From: Saprospiraceae bacterium
GTDB taxonomy: Bacteria > Bacteroidota > Bacteroidia > Chitinophagales > Saprospiraceae
Direction: 5' to 3'
Assembly (NCBI GenBank): GCA_020850225.1
Contig: JADZFD010000079.1
Span: 1-56,161, forward strand
DNA: 56,161 nt
The position numbers were made by a program, and so were the translations under genes. The notes beneath the pieces are model-generated. The model had not been told where the DNA came from and did not search any database. It saw only the letters and a program-made list of their open reading frames with translations. Positions 44,734 to 54,717 of this stretch are shown here, in pieces; position 1 is the stretch's first letter; every line of letters begins with the position of its first letter.

Positions 44734-45744
44734 TTATTTACCTGCGTATTTTTGTAGGAACTTCATACTGCTTTCAATAATCGTTTTATTCATATCTGAA
44801 TATTGCATACCCAGGAGTTTTATGGACTTGCTGTTGTCGTATAATGAATCTACTGAAGTGCTTTGTAGGGTTTCTTTAGTCAGCAGAGGTGTTGAATCCG
44901 AAAAAATAGATTTGAATTTTTCAATTCTCCATAAAATCATTCCAAGTAGTGGTGATAAAGCAATTCCGGGTCTTTTTACCTTCAATGAGGAAGCAATCCT
45001 GCCGAATATGTCTTTATAGGCAAGATTTTCGGCACTGATAATAAAGCGTTCCCCGGAAAAATTTCCTGTCAGACATTTCAGCACAGCAAAGGCTACATCT
45101 TCTACACTCACCCATCCGGTAGTACCTGTAGGAAAGAAACGTTGTCCTTCATATATTTTTCTAAAAATATTGATGGATGATTTATCAAAATTGCCAGAAC
45201 CTAAAATCATTGAAGGACATAGAACAGTCGCAGGAAGACCTTCGGTATGGCCTCTCCAGATTTCCATTTCACTCAGAAACTTAGCAAGCCCGTAGGTTGT
45301 GTCATACTGGCTGTGACTGAAAATGTTGTTTTCGTCAATGGTTTCTGATTTTTTTCTTCTGCCTAAAGCAGCAACAGAACTGATATGGATGAGTTTGCCA
45401 ACGCGATTGTATAAACCGGCATTGACTAAATTAGATGTGGTATCTCTGGCATTCCGGAGCAATTTCTTCTTGTGTCGTAAATCAAAAGTGACATCGGCTG
45501 CGATGTTAATTATTACTTCTTGTCCGGATAAACAATCTTCCAATAATGCCTGGTCCAATAAATCGCCTTCAACCCAATTACATATATTTATACAGGCTTC
45601 TCCCAAATAGGATAAATCGGATTGTGGTCTTTTCAGACATGTTATATCTGTAAAGTCATTATCTGCCAGTAGGCGCAGCACGTGATTACCTACAAAACCG
45701 GAAGCACCTGTTAGAAATATTTTTGAATCTTTTGATAAATCCAT
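44734..45744 (-). CDS. NAD-dependent epimerase/dehydratase family (extended SDR)
   Basis: A 336-residue extended SDR with TGASGFVG at the N-terminus (12-19), AADVTFDLRHKK, the Ser of IHISSVAALG and the YxxxK of TTYGLAKFLSE. It resembles the dihydroflavonol-4-reductase/3-beta-HSD-like group. The substrate cannot be told. It follows the HAD phosphatase gene by 28 bases in the minus-strand run 47071-44734, so the three genes are probably one operon. Confidence 0.85.
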   Translation of the reverse strand: MDLSKDSKIFLTGASGFVGNHVLRLLADNDFTDITCLKRPQSDLSYLGEACINICNWVEGDLLDQALLEDCLSGQEVIINIAADVTFDLRHKKKLLRNARDTTSNLVNAGLYNRVGKLIHISSVAALGRRKKSETIDENNIFSHSQYDTTYGLAKFLSEMEIWRGHTEGLPATVLCPSMILGSGNFDKSSINIFRKIYEGQRFFPTGTTGWVSVEDVAFAVLKCLTGNFSGERFIISAENLAYKDIFGRIASSLKVKRPGIALSPLLGMILWRIEKFKSIFSDSTPLLTKETLQSTSVDSLYDNSKSIKLLGMQYSDMNKTIIESSMKFLQKYAGK

Positions 45745-45772
45745 ATGAATGGGACTGCAATAGCTTTACTTC

Positions 45773-46198
45773 CTACGGTTCAAATACCTCAATTTCAGTA
45801 TTTACTTTTACCATATCCGTAAATTTTCCTTTGTAACGGGTAGCTTTTACCATATGATTATCTATCCAGTGATAATTGCCACCTCTGGGCTTCCCTACCA
45901 ACAGACCATGATATTTGAAACCATGTTTATTGAGCCAATTTTCAGTAATTTCACGGTGATCTTCGGTACGTGAAGTAAAAAATGTTATGATATGACCCTC
46001 ATCGTACCATTTATTGCAAATAATCAGTGCATCAGGATAAGGCATGACCGTGCCCATACGTTCAGCTTCTTCGTTAGGAACATCGTCGCATATCGTACCA
46101 TCTATATCAATGAGATAATTCTTAACACCTTCCGGTAGAGAAGGGCTTAAATTATTACCTTGCTCATCTTTGAGTGACAGTAATGGAGTATTGCTCAT
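45773..46198 (-). CDS. HAD-superfamily phosphatase
   Basis: A 141-residue small HAD protein. Motif I is LIDIDGTICDD (nucleophile Asp31, acid Asp33), motif II is TFFTSRTEDHREIT, and the late part holds KPRGGNYHWIDNHMVKATRY, so motif III/IV residues are at least partly present. The length lacks a cap domain, so it likely acts on a large or exposed substrate. It sits between an M23 peptidase gene and an SDR gene, 42 and 28 bases away. Confidence 0.8.
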   Translation of the reverse strand: MSNTPLLSLKDEQGNNLSPSLPEGVKNYLIDIDGTICDDVPNEEAERMGTVMPYPDALIICNKWYDEGHIITFFTSRTEDHREITENWLNKHGFKYHGLLVGKPRGGNYHWIDNHMVKATRYKGKFTDMVKVNTEIEVFEP

Positions 46199-46240
46199 AG
46201 TAATACAAGTTGAATAAATAAAAGGTAAATGTACAACTAT

Positions 46241-47071
46241 TTATTGAAATGTAATGTAATTTTGAGGATTGACGTATTTGCCGTCATACCACATTTCAAA
46301 ATGTAAATGTGGACCTGTAGACTGTTCGCCTGTATTCCCGATTATAGCGATGGCCTGTCCGGTTTTAACAAAATCTCCTGTCTTTACCAATAATACCGAA
46401 TTGTGTTTATAAACAGATACTACGTTTTTATTATGCTGGATATACAAGCTGTTACCTGTACTTACGGATTGATCGGCACTGATGACAATACCATCCATGA
46501 TGGCTTTAACAGGTGTATCTTTGGGTGCCAGAATATCCACGCCATAATGTTGTATATCCGGTTGAAAACCGGCAGATACCTTGCCGTACAGAGGTGAAGC
46601 GAATTTGAGAAAGTTGAGCTCTTTGGTACGGCTTGTCTCCTTTACATCCGCCTTATCGACTAATTCAGGTGTAAGGACAAGTGTTGTTGAAGGTTGGTCT
46701 TTAGGGTCTTTATCACTTCCGTCAGAAGTTGCTGTAAGTATTTTCTGAAGTCCGCCTATATAAACCTGGTATGCAGATACTTCGGATTCAAGTAAGTCAA
46801 CTTTTTTAGCGAGCTCAATGAATTTTTTATTTTCAGAAATGTCGCCATATCCTGGAATCAATCTTTTTACAGGTGTAAAAAATATAAATGAAATTACCAA
46901 AAGAGAAATGGTCAATGCCGAAACACTAAGCATTACATAAAAACTTAACAGTGAAAGATTATAAGAACCAACTTCTTCTAAGTTTTCATCGTCAAGTATG
47001 ATTATACGGTAGGTATCCCTAATCCTGTCCCAAAACTTTTTTTTGTGAGTAGTATCGTCCATTCTGGACAC
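46241..47071 (-). CDS. Membrane-anchored M23 (LytM) peptidoglycan peptidase
   Basis: A 276-residue protein. A cytoplasmic N-terminus (about 1-38) and one membrane helix (about 39-63, LSFYVMLSVSALTISLLVIS) lead to a short coiled coil (KKVDLLESEVSAYQVYIG) and the C-terminal M23 domain with H-x3-D in HYGVDILAPKDTP and HLH in TGPHLHFEMWYDGK. The zinc site is complete, so it should be an active D,D-endopeptidase in the periplasm. It is the first gene of a three-gene minus-strand operon and divergent from porW. Confidence 0.9.
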   Translation of the reverse strand: MSRMDDTTHKKKFWDRIRDTYRIIILDDENLEEVGSYNLSLLSFYVMLSVSALTISLLVISFIFFTPVKRLIPGYGDISENKKFIELAKKVDLLESEVSAYQVYIGGLQKILTATSDGSDKDPKDQPSTTLVLTPELVDKADVKETSRTKELNFLKFASPLYGKVSAGFQPDIQHYGVDILAPKDTPVKAIMDGIVISADQSVSTGNSLYIQHNKNVVSVYKHNSVLLVKTGDFVKTGQAIAIIGNTGEQSTGPHLHFEMWYDGKYVNPQNYITFQ

Positions 47072-47165
47072 AATTTATTGTTGAAAATAAAATAATTTTG
47101 GGCAAAAATAGTTATAATATAATGATAGCTTGTATGTTTTGTACATTATTAACAAAATAACAAAT

Positions 47166-47174
47166 TATATTTGC
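47166..47174 (+). promoter_or_regulatory. -7 promoter element TATATTTGC of porW
   Basis: An exact TAnnTTTGC match 38 bases before the TTG start of porW. A TTTTG lies about 24 bases upstream, slightly further than the usual -33 spacing. Confidence 0.55.
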
Positions 47175-47212
47175 GCTCAAATTTTATACTTTATAACAAA
47201 TCATAATATATT

Positions 47213-50182
47213 TTGAACAGATTTATTGTATATTTACTGATTTTGTCTTTCACTATCGGGGTAGGGTTATCGTGTGTAACTACCAAAAAGAGGAGCGAGA
47301 CATCTAAGACAGGAAAATTTTATCATAACACTACAGCATATTACAACGGTTATTGGAATGCTAAAGAGATAATGAAAGAAAGTATGCAGACGTTACGTCT
47401 CGCCAATACTGATGATTATAATAATATTCTGGAAGTCGAGGATTTTGTGTCTGTAGAAAACACCAAACTTGTAAAACCCGAAATGGATAAAATACTCCAA
47501 AAGGTTTCTACAGTAGCACAATTGCATTTGCCAAGTGATTGGGTGGACGATTGTTATGTCATGATGGGGAAAGCACAGTATATGAAACATGAATATGAAA
47601 CAGCAACAGAAACACTTGAGTATTTTCAGGAAGACTTTAATCCTTCCAATCCGTATGGCCGAAATTACAAGAGTAAAAAACCTACGGGTAAAGCAGCTAA
47701 AAAAGCTAAGGAAGTAGAGAAGAAAGAGAGAGAAGTAGAACGCAAACAAGCTGCTGCAGATAAGAAAACAGAACAGGAAGTCAAGGCAAAATCCAGGGAA
47801 GAAGAACGTAAACAAAAAGCTAAAGAAAGAGAAATTGCCAAAAAGGAACGAGAAAAACAACGTAAAATAGACGAAAAAAACAGAAAAAAAGGAATTAAGA
47901 CATCATCCAAGCCGATCACACCTGTAAAACCGGTTCAGAAAGATAGTGTTATTGCTCCTGTCAAAGCTACGCCTGCTCCTGTTAAATCTGAAGAAGAATC
48001 GGTTATTGTTCCCGAAATAAAAAAAATTGAGGAAGATAAAACTGCATACAGTGAAGGTTTGCTTTGGTTGGCTAAAGTGTATATAAAGAGAGAAAACTGG
48101 TTTCCTGCCCAGATGATTCTTGAGAAGCTTAAACCTGAGATGTTGAGTTCGGATGTAGCCAGTGAATTGGCGCCTACTTATGCAAATTTCTTTATCAAGC
48201 AGAAAAAATATGATGAAGCTTTGCCTAAATTGATAGAAGCGATTGAGACAGCACCCAATAAAAGACTGAAGGCCAGATATGCTTTTATAGCAGGTCAGAT
48301 ATCTCAGATTCTGAATAGAAGTAACGATGCTTTCCAGTATTTTGAACTGGCAAGCAAGACAGCCAATGATCCTAAATTGACCTTTATGGCGGATATGGCT
48401 GTAGCCAAAAATGCAATAGCATCCGGCAGCAAATCTAAAGACGATGTACTGAAAGGACTTAAGAAAAATCTTTCAGAAGCAAAATATATCAACCTCAGGG
48501 ATGAGATTTATTTTACGATGGGAGAAATTGAACTTTCGCAGCAAAATGAAAAATCTGCTATAGAAAATTTTCAGTATTCGATAAATAACAACACCAGTAA
48601 CCAGAAACTTAAAGCAGAGTCATATTATCGCATTGCATCCATACACTATGATGCAGAGCGGTTTTTGCCGGCATCAGTTTATTTTGATTCTACGTTTATG
48701 TTTTTGAACAATAATGATGCAAGATATAACCAGATAAAAAAATATGCTGATAACCTCAAGGATATTGGTTATAATATACATCTAATTAATTATAATGACA
48801 CCTTACTGTATTTTGCTTCATTGGATGAAAAGGAAAGAAAAAAATCAGTTATGAAATATCTGGAACAAAACCAGAGTTTGAAAGCACCTGCAACTCCTAA
48901 GAACAGTGACCAGGTAGGTAAGGGCATGTTTATTACTTCTAAAAATAATTTCACTAACAGTACTTTTTTTGCATATAACACAGCCAATAAAGAAAAAGGC
49001 AGACAAGCATTTATTAAAGTTTGGGGAAATATTGCTCTGGAAGACGATTGGAGAAGAAGCGATAAGTTTTCGTTTGCAAGCAATACAGATAATAAAAAAG
49101 ATACCGCACAGGTCGAGGAAGATATAGCACCAAGTGGCGTATCTATGGATGATTACAATGCTTTTGTCAGGGAGATTCCTACCAACCCGATCAAATTGCA
49201 GGAAGTCAATGACAGGATAATGTCTTCCATGTTTACTTTGGGAAAATTATACAGGGACAAAATCGAAAATTATATCAAATCAGCAGAAACACTTGAAAAA
49301 ATGCATTCGAGATATGGACCTACTCAGAATGAGCTGGATTCCTATTTTTACCTGTATCTCGATTATATGGACTTGAATAATACAGTCAAGCAGAAAGAAT
49401 ACAAAGACAAAATACTGGGTAAGTATCCGGACTCCAAGTATGCTTCTGTCATTGAGGATCCGGATTATTTTTCAAAAGCGAAATCACAGATAAACAAAGC
49501 TGACAAGTATTATGGTACTATGTATAAAATGTTTGAAATCGGACAATATGCTCAGGTAGAAAAAATGATTACAGATGCACCCAATGTTATAGGTAACGAC
49601 CACCAATATCAGGCTAAGATGAGTTTGTTATATGCTATGTGCAAAGGAAATACAGAAGGTAAAGAAGCATATATCCGCGAATTGAATAAGGTTGTGTCGT
49701 CGTATTCCGGTACGCCCGAGCAGCTAAAGGCACGTGAGATATTAAGATTTTTAGGTGGTGACAACAATGCATTTGCCAATGTTCAGGATGTTGATAAAAT
49801 CTATACCAGAGATCAGAGTACAACACACTACATAGCCGTTGTTACCTATAATCTTGAGGAAACACAACATATTAACTTTAAAATAGCGATTTCAGAATAC
49901 AATAAGAAAAACTTCGCCAATGAAAGATTGCAGTTTGGTGAGGCAGTACTGAATATTCAAGATAATGCACAGGTGATTCTTGTCAGAAAATTTGATAATG
50001 AAGAAAAAGCAATGGAATACTATAATAAAGTCATAAAGAATCTGGAAGAATTTACAGGTGGTGTTAAGTATACGTATGATATACTTCCAATATCCCAGAA
50101 TAATTACAGAAAAATGATTAGTGAACGTTCATCCGTTGGTTACAGGACATTTTTTGAGCATAATATCTTAGGCTCCAAATGA
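47213..50182 (+). CDS. porW: Type IX secretion system lipoprotein PorW/SprE
   Basis: A 989-residue lipoprotein starting at TTG (no ATG precedes the signal). The lipobox is TIGVGLSC. The conserved N-terminal module contains GKFYHNTTAYYNGYWNAKE and VDDCYVMMGKAQYMKHEYET, typical of PorW/SprE, which links the T9SS translocon to its periplasmic ring. A Lys/Glu-rich coiled-coil stretch (about 150-240) splits the TPR array; TPR-like helices follow to about residue 800. It is required for secretion of CTD-bearing cargo such as the three T9SS proteins of this window. Confidence 0.9.
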   Translation: MNRFIVYLLILSFTIGVGLSCVTTKKRSETSKTGKFYHNTTAYYNGYWNAKEIMKESMQTLRLANTDDYNNILEVEDFVSVENTKLVKPEMDKILQKVSTVAQLHLPSDWVDDCYVMMGKAQYMKHEYETATETLEYFQEDFNPSNPYGRNYKSKKPTGKAAKKAKEVEKKEREVERKQAAADKKTEQEVKAKSREEERKQKAKEREIAKKEREKQRKIDEKNRKKGIKTSSKPITPVKPVQKDSVIAPVKATPAPVKSEEESVIVPEIKKIEEDKTAYSEGLLWLAKVYIKRENWFPAQMILEKLKPEMLSSDVASELAPTYANFFIKQKKYDEALPKLIEAIETAPNKRLKARYAFIAGQISQILNRSNDAFQYFELASKTANDPKLTFMADMAVAKNAIASGSKSKDDVLKGLKKNLSEAKYINLRDEIYFTMGEIELSQQNEKSAIENFQYSINNNTSNQKLKAESYYRIASIHYDAERFLPASVYFDSTFMFLNNNDARYNQIKKYADNLKDIGYNIHLINYNDTLLYFASLDEKERKKSVMKYLEQNQSLKAPATPKNSDQVGKGMFITSKNNFTNSTFFAYNTANKEKGRQAFIKVWGNIALEDDWRRSDKFSFASNTDNKKDTAQVEEDIAPSGVSMDDYNAFVREIPTNPIKLQEVNDRIMSSMFTLGKLYRDKIENYIKSAETLEKMHSRYGPTQNELDSYFYLYLDYMDLNNTVKQKEYKDKILGKYPDSKYASVIEDPDYFSKAKSQINKADKYYGTMYKMFEIGQYAQVEKMITDAPNVIGNDHQYQAKMSLLYAMCKGNTEGKEAYIRELNKVVSSYSGTPEQLKAREILRFLGGDNNAFANVQDVDKIYTRDQSTTHYIAVVTYNLEETQHINFKIAISEYNKKNFANERLQFGEAVLNIQDNAQVILVRKFDNEEKAMEYYNKVIKNLEEFTGGVKYTYDILPISQNNYRKMISERSSVGYRTFFEHNILGSK

Positions 50183-50531
50183 TAGTAAAAATCAAGAATT
50201 TGAATTATTATATTCAACAGTGTAATGAATTCTGACAGACAGAAACAGTCATAAGGAAACAGAACATACATTTTTTAATGAACACCCTGTGTTTCTAAAC
50301 CGATTGATATGATATTTGCCATGTGATTTATCATATTTATAAAGATGTTTACGGAAATAATCATAAAAATAATCGATTTGGCTTTAATGTTTTCAGTTAG
50401 AATACAGTAATATTTCGATGATTATAGATTGTTTCATAAGCATCATATATAATAATTTACTCCAATTGTAAATATTTTGTTACTTAATTGTTATTGAAGA
50501 ACTTATTATATAGAATAATTGTATAATAAAT
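50183..50531. other. Intergenic region upstream of terC, nothing recognised
   Basis: Stop-rich, AT-rich DNA with no ORF, hairpin or RNA gene that I can support. A manganese (yybP-ykoY) riboswitch is sometimes found before terC in other phyla. I looked for its conserved core and did not see it. Confidence 0.4.
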
Positions 50532-50540
50532 TATTTTTGC
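50532..50540 (+). promoter_or_regulatory. -7 promoter element TATTTTTGC of terC
   Basis: A TAnnTTTGC match about 88 bases before the terC start, leaving a leader of roughly 80 bases, longer than the other leaders in this window. Confidence 0.5.
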
Positions 50541-50627
50541 TGCATCTTTTTAAGACAAAATTCAAACCATTTTGGGTTGAATTTTTGTTTATAACATATA
50601 CATAATTATTAAGCAAATAACTTTAAT

Positions 50628-51584
50628 ATGATACTTTGGGTAGCATTTATAACTTTTGTAATTTTAGCCTTAGCACTGGATTTAGGAGTTTTTAACAAAA
50701 CACCTCATGAAGTTAAACCCAAAGAAGCAGCAATGTGGACTACCGTTTGGGTATCATGTGCACTGATATTTGCAGCTGTAATTTATTATGCATATGAAAA
50801 TGGATGGGTTGATAATCCCACACAACTGACATCATCCAATGCTGTGATGAAATACATTACGGGTTATCTGATAGAGTTGTCATTAAGTGTAGATAATATA
50901 TTTATAATAGCTGTTATCTTCTCAACCTATGCCATTCCTAAGATTTATCAGCATGAGGTGTTGTTTTACGGAGTGCTGGGAGCTATTATCTTCAGGGCGC
51001 TTATGATTTTCTTTGGAGTGGTTCTGATCAATAAGTTCAGTTGGATGATTTATGTTTTCGGTGTATTTCTGATTTTAACTGCATTGAAAATGTTATTTAG
51101 TCATAATAATTCTAATGATGCTCCAAACAAAAATGCTTTCAAGTGGATCAGGAAAATATATCCGGTAACAAATATTATAGCCAATGATAAGTTTTTTATC
51201 AAAAAAGGAGGCATCCGGTTTGCAACACCACTTTTTGTTGCCCTTATTATTGTAGAATTTACGGATATTTTGTTTGCAATTGACAGTATACCAGCCATTC
51301 TTGCCATAACAACAGATCCTTTTATCGTTTTTAGTTCCAATATATTTGCAGTCATGGGACTTCGTTCAATGTTTTTCTTTGTGGTTGGAATGTTGGAGAA
51401 ATTTAAATACATTAGCTATAGTTTAGTGGTGATACTTGCATTTGTAGGTGTAAAAATGATTATATCACATCATGTGGAAATACCTGAATGGTTGTCGCTA
51501 GCCGTTATTATAAGCTCCTTGACTGTTGGTATGCTGGCTTCCAAATACATAAATTCGGATGCAGATGTACAGGCAAAAATGTAA
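50628..51584 (+). CDS. TerC/Alx-family metal-homeostasis membrane protein
   Basis: A 318-residue protein with about nine helices. The TerC acidic signatures are present: IELSLSVDNIFIIAVIF in an early helix and FTDILFAIDSIPAILA in a later one, with NIFAVMGLRSMFFFV nearby. Characterised relatives (Alx, TerC) export Mn2+ or support exoenzyme metallation. It stands alone and converges on a porin gene. Confidence 0.9.
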   Translation: MILWVAFITFVILALALDLGVFNKTPHEVKPKEAAMWTTVWVSCALIFAAVIYYAYENGWVDNPTQLTSSNAVMKYITGYLIELSLSVDNIFIIAVIFSTYAIPKIYQHEVLFYGVLGAIIFRALMIFFGVVLINKFSWMIYVFGVFLILTALKMLFSHNNSNDAPNKNAFKWIRKIYPVTNIIANDKFFIKKGGIRFATPLFVALIIVEFTDILFAIDSIPAILAITTDPFIVFSSNIFAVMGLRSMFFFVVGMLEKFKYISYSLVVILAFVGVKMIISHHVEIPEWLSLAVIISSLTVGMLASKYINSDADVQAKM

Positions 51585-51596
51585 TTGCTTGATTCT

Positions 51597-52916
51597 TTAG
51601 TATTTGTACTGCATACGGAAAGTAAATACATTGTCCTTCCGGTCTGTATTATATCCTGACAGATTAACAGAGGTTTCATTTCTGATTAATTCATAATAAG
51701 CAGTAAATTGTATATTGGAATTAATCTGCCACAATAGACCAAAACCAGTAACATTGGTAGCTATATCCCCGATACCGGTATAATTGCTGCCTGTGTCCTT
51801 GCCTTTAACCTGAGTGTTGGGATCATACCAGTCATATTTTACAATACCTGATAAATTCCAAAAGCCGAGTTCCTGAACCAATTTAACATAGCCTCCACTC
51901 ATGCTTCGTATATAAACATCTTCAGTTTTAGGCCTCGAATCATCCGGACTTTTACTGATGTTTTTGCCTCCGGGTTGCTGACCGGTTATATATTCGGCTG
52001 TAAGTTCTGTTTTTCCGGGTGCGGTATTAATATTGATTTGAATATCAGCACCCAGATATTCTCTTTTAGCATATTTTCCTATGTTATAGATAACTGAATC
52101 AATGGCAAATCCATTTTCTACTGATCTGAATATATGGTTGGAGCCTTGATAAATACCACCGTTATAATACGAAATACCCGCATTCCATTTGATTACATTT
52201 TCAGATGACGGGTTTATGGTGAGATGTCCGATAAAATCTTTTTTATTGTCTGTTTCCATATTGGAGGAGTTACCGGCAAATAATCCCATATCCAATTTCA
52301 GGACACTCCAGCGTGAAGACTTTTTAGCCTGTACAGTCAGCTTAGCACCCAAATCCCGTTCGCCCGGAAATAGAGTCTGGACAATGGTAGAACGCTCCAA
52401 AGATGCTCTTTGCGATGAAGAACATTCGGTCTCGTAACCGAATGGCCTGTTAAATAGTCCGGCTGTTATTGAAAATATATCCCAATAAGGTTCAGATACT
52501 GTTATGTATGCATCTTTTAAAGTTGCACCTTTTTCCGTTACATCCAACTGGAATATGCTGGAACCTATGCCTTTTTTATAGGTGAATTTCACCCTGTTCC
52601 TTCTCAGTCCTAATCGGTTGAAACTATTGTCCGGATTTTCATTGGGTCTTCCGACTCTTAATGTGGCGTCTTTTTCACCATATTGAAAATATATCTGGGT
52701 ATAGCCCGAGATATGTAGGTTGTCCTTTTTATCTGCCTTGTCATCCGATAGACCTGAGCTTACATTGGTATTGGTAATCTCATTCTGAATATGTAATGAA
52801 ATGGTATCACGTTGAGCTTTAACAAGAGTTCCTGATGCCATAATCATAATAATGATGACAAGTTTTTTAAAAAGAATATTCCCGGTGTTCAAATCTGTTT
52901 TACGTGCCAATGTCAT
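51597..52916 (-). CDS. Outer-membrane porin, phosphate-selective O/P-like
   Basis: A 439-residue barrel protein with a signal peptide (LFKKLVIIIMIMASGTLVKAQ; the first 15 residues of the ORF may not be translated). Alternating strands include HISGYTQIYFQYGEKDATL, RRNRVKFTYKKGIGSSIFQL and YWDIFSITAGLFNRPFGYE, with a C-terminal aromatic strand FTFRMQYKY. The N-terminal order RxGRPNENPDNSFNRLGLRR is typical of OprO/OprP-like proteins. Substrate is not known; phosphate is one possibility. Confidence 0.82.
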   Translation of the reverse strand: MTLARKTDLNTGNILFKKLVIIIMIMASGTLVKAQRDTISLHIQNEITNTNVSSGLSDDKADKKDNLHISGYTQIYFQYGEKDATLRVGRPNENPDNSFNRLGLRRNRVKFTYKKGIGSSIFQLDVTEKGATLKDAYITVSEPYWDIFSITAGLFNRPFGYETECSSSQRASLERSTIVQTLFPGERDLGAKLTVQAKKSSRWSVLKLDMGLFAGNSSNMETDNKKDFIGHLTINPSSENVIKWNAGISYYNGGIYQGSNHIFRSVENGFAIDSVIYNIGKYAKREYLGADIQININTAPGKTELTAEYITGQQPGGKNISKSPDDSRPKTEDVYIRSMSGGYVKLVQELGFWNLSGIVKYDWYDPNTQVKGKDTGSNYTGIGDIATNVTGFGLLWQINSNIQFTAYYELIRNETSVNLSGYNTDRKDNVFTFRMQYKY

Positions 52917-53268
52917 ATCGGTATCTACAGTTATGATAAAATGTTATATTTTTCAAATTAACGAAAAATATAATATGTACATAATATCTGGTTTTTAAAA
53001 AATGGATTATTTAGTATAATCTGAACAAACAACAAAGATATATAATTCATTCAGATACTGATGAAGTTTGTTTCTTTATCATTTGAATTTAATGAAGACC
53101 TGCATATTTCAATCTTAGTTCATATATAATTTTTGAAACGGTTTATATGTATATGTTTTTTATACAGAATTATGATTCAGATATACAATGTTTTAAATAA
53201 ATGTGATAATATAATATGAATGGTTAGCATTTAGTATACGGATGATATTTGATTCGAATTACTTATTC
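52917..53268. other. Divergent intergenic region, nothing recognised
   Basis: About 350 bases between the porin gene (minus) and the M28 peptidase gene (plus) with no ORF or hairpin. It should contain both promoters. Only the plus-strand TAAGTTTG at its right end is recognisable. Confidence 0.4.
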
Positions 53269-53276
53269 TAAGTTTG
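53269..53276 (+). promoter_or_regulatory. -7 promoter element TAAGTTTG of the M28 peptidase gene
   Basis: A TAnnTTTG match 24 bases before the TTG start at 53301, or 82 bases before the internal ATG at 53358. Confidence 0.45.
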
Positions 53277-53300
53277 TAGTCTTAATAATTTTGATTAGTT

Positions 53301-54713
53301 TTGTTTCTCAAAATACTAAAAGTGGTCAATACTTACTTCAGAAGATATATCGTTGGAATGCTCATACTGTTACCTGTATTGGGATGGAGTCAGGATGAAG
53401 ATGTAAAAATGATCAGGAATATTTATGATGAGGCTTTGAAAAATGGTAAGGCTTATGGTTGGTTGGATCATCTATGCAAGCATTATCCCAGCCGCATAGG
53501 CGGATCTGATATCTATGTCCGGGCTGCCAATCATATGAAAGATGTTGTCAATGAAATCCCGTCTGTTTCCGGGATATTGCAGGATTGTGAGACTGAATAC
53601 TGGTATCGGGGTAGCAAGGAAGAAGCGTATATTGTTGCTCCTTCAGGTAAAAACGTACCCATACAAGTCCTTGCTCTGGGTGGCTCAATAGCGACTCCAG
53701 AAAAAGGAATAACAGCTCAGGTTATTGAAGTTCAGACACTCGAAGAGGTAGAAAAACTGGGTAGAAGTAATATAGAAGGGAAAATTGTATTCTTCAACAG
53801 GCCTATGGATGCCACTAAAATACGCACCTTTCATGCCTATGGTGGTGCTGTCGACCAACGGGTACACGGGCCTTCCAAAGCTGCAGAATACGGAGCAGTA
53901 GCATGTATAGTACGTTCCATGACGACATTGACAGACGAATACCCGCATACAGGAGTTACAGTATACAAAAATAAGGATACTCAGATACCGGCACTAGCAG
54001 TCAGTACCCTTGATGCCAATAGGATCAGTGATTACCTTAAAACCGGATCTGTGACTGCATATGTAAAAACGGATTGTCAATCCCTGGGTATGCGATATGC
54101 ACCATCGGTTATAGGGGAGATTAAAGGAAGTGAATTTCCCGACGAAATCATATTGGTTGGAGGTCATTTGGATAGCTGGGATGTGTGTGAAGGCGCCCAT
54201 GATGACGGTGCCGGTTGCGTGCAGTCTGTTGAGGTATTAAGGATACTGACTTCGATAGGGTACAGACCCAAGAGAACCTTACGATGCGTTTTGTTTTCGA
54301 ATGAAGAAAACGGATCTGCCGGCGGACGTACCTATGCTGATGTATCCAATGCCAACAATGAATTTCATATGGCAGCCATTGAATCAGATGCAGGTGGATT
54401 TACTCCACGCGGTTTCAGATTTGAGGCTGATACATCTGTTTTCAAAAAATATTATAAGAAAGTGAACGAATGGTTGCCTTTGCTTGAGAGTTATGATCTT
54501 CAGTTTTATACAGGAGGATCCGGAGCAGATGTCAGCCATCTGAGATCACAAAAAGGACTTTTAATTGGGTTGGCACCGGATTCACAAAGATACTTTGATA
54601 TCCACCATTCAGCAAAAGACGGGATTGAAAATGTCAATCAAAGAGAATTGGAATTAGGTGCAGCAGCTATGGCGAGTCTGGTATATTTATTGGATAATTA
54701 TGGAATAAAATAG
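53301..54713 (+). CDS. M28-family aminopeptidase with PA insert, exported
   Basis: A 470-residue zinc peptidase, carboxypeptidase Q/plasma glutamate carboxypeptidase-like. A signal region (YIVGMLILLPVLGWSQ) is followed by a PA-like insert (about 125-245: LEEVEKLGRSNIEGKIVFFN) inside the M28 domain. All metal ligands are visible: His in GGHLDSWD, bridging Asp in AHDDGAGC, Glu pair in FSNEENGSAG, Asp in IESDAGGF and His in DIHHSAKDG. The start is uncertain: TTG 53301 as given, or the ATG at 53358 just before the hydrophobic core. hpt follows after four bases, so the two are probably co-transcribed. Confidence 0.87.
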   Translation: MFLKILKVVNTYFRRYIVGMLILLPVLGWSQDEDVKMIRNIYDEALKNGKAYGWLDHLCKHYPSRIGGSDIYVRAANHMKDVVNEIPSVSGILQDCETEYWYRGSKEEAYIVAPSGKNVPIQVLALGGSIATPEKGITAQVIEVQTLEEVEKLGRSNIEGKIVFFNRPMDATKIRTFHAYGGAVDQRVHGPSKAAEYGAVACIVRSMTTLTDEYPHTGVTVYKNKDTQIPALAVSTLDANRISDYLKTGSVTAYVKTDCQSLGMRYAPSVIGEIKGSEFPDEIILVGGHLDSWDVCEGAHDDGAGCVQSVEVLRILTSIGYRPKRTLRCVLFSNEENGSAGGRTYADVSNANNEFHMAAIESDAGGFTPRGFRFEADTSVFKKYYKKVNEWLPLLESYDLQFYTGGSGADVSHLRSQKGLLIGLAPDSQRYFDIHHSAKDGIENVNQRELELGAAAMASLVYLLDNYGIK

Positions 54714-54717
54714 TAAT

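Noticed and set aside
50183-50627. yybP-ykoY manganese riboswitch before terC
   Set aside because: The conserved core and paired stems are not visible in the leader.
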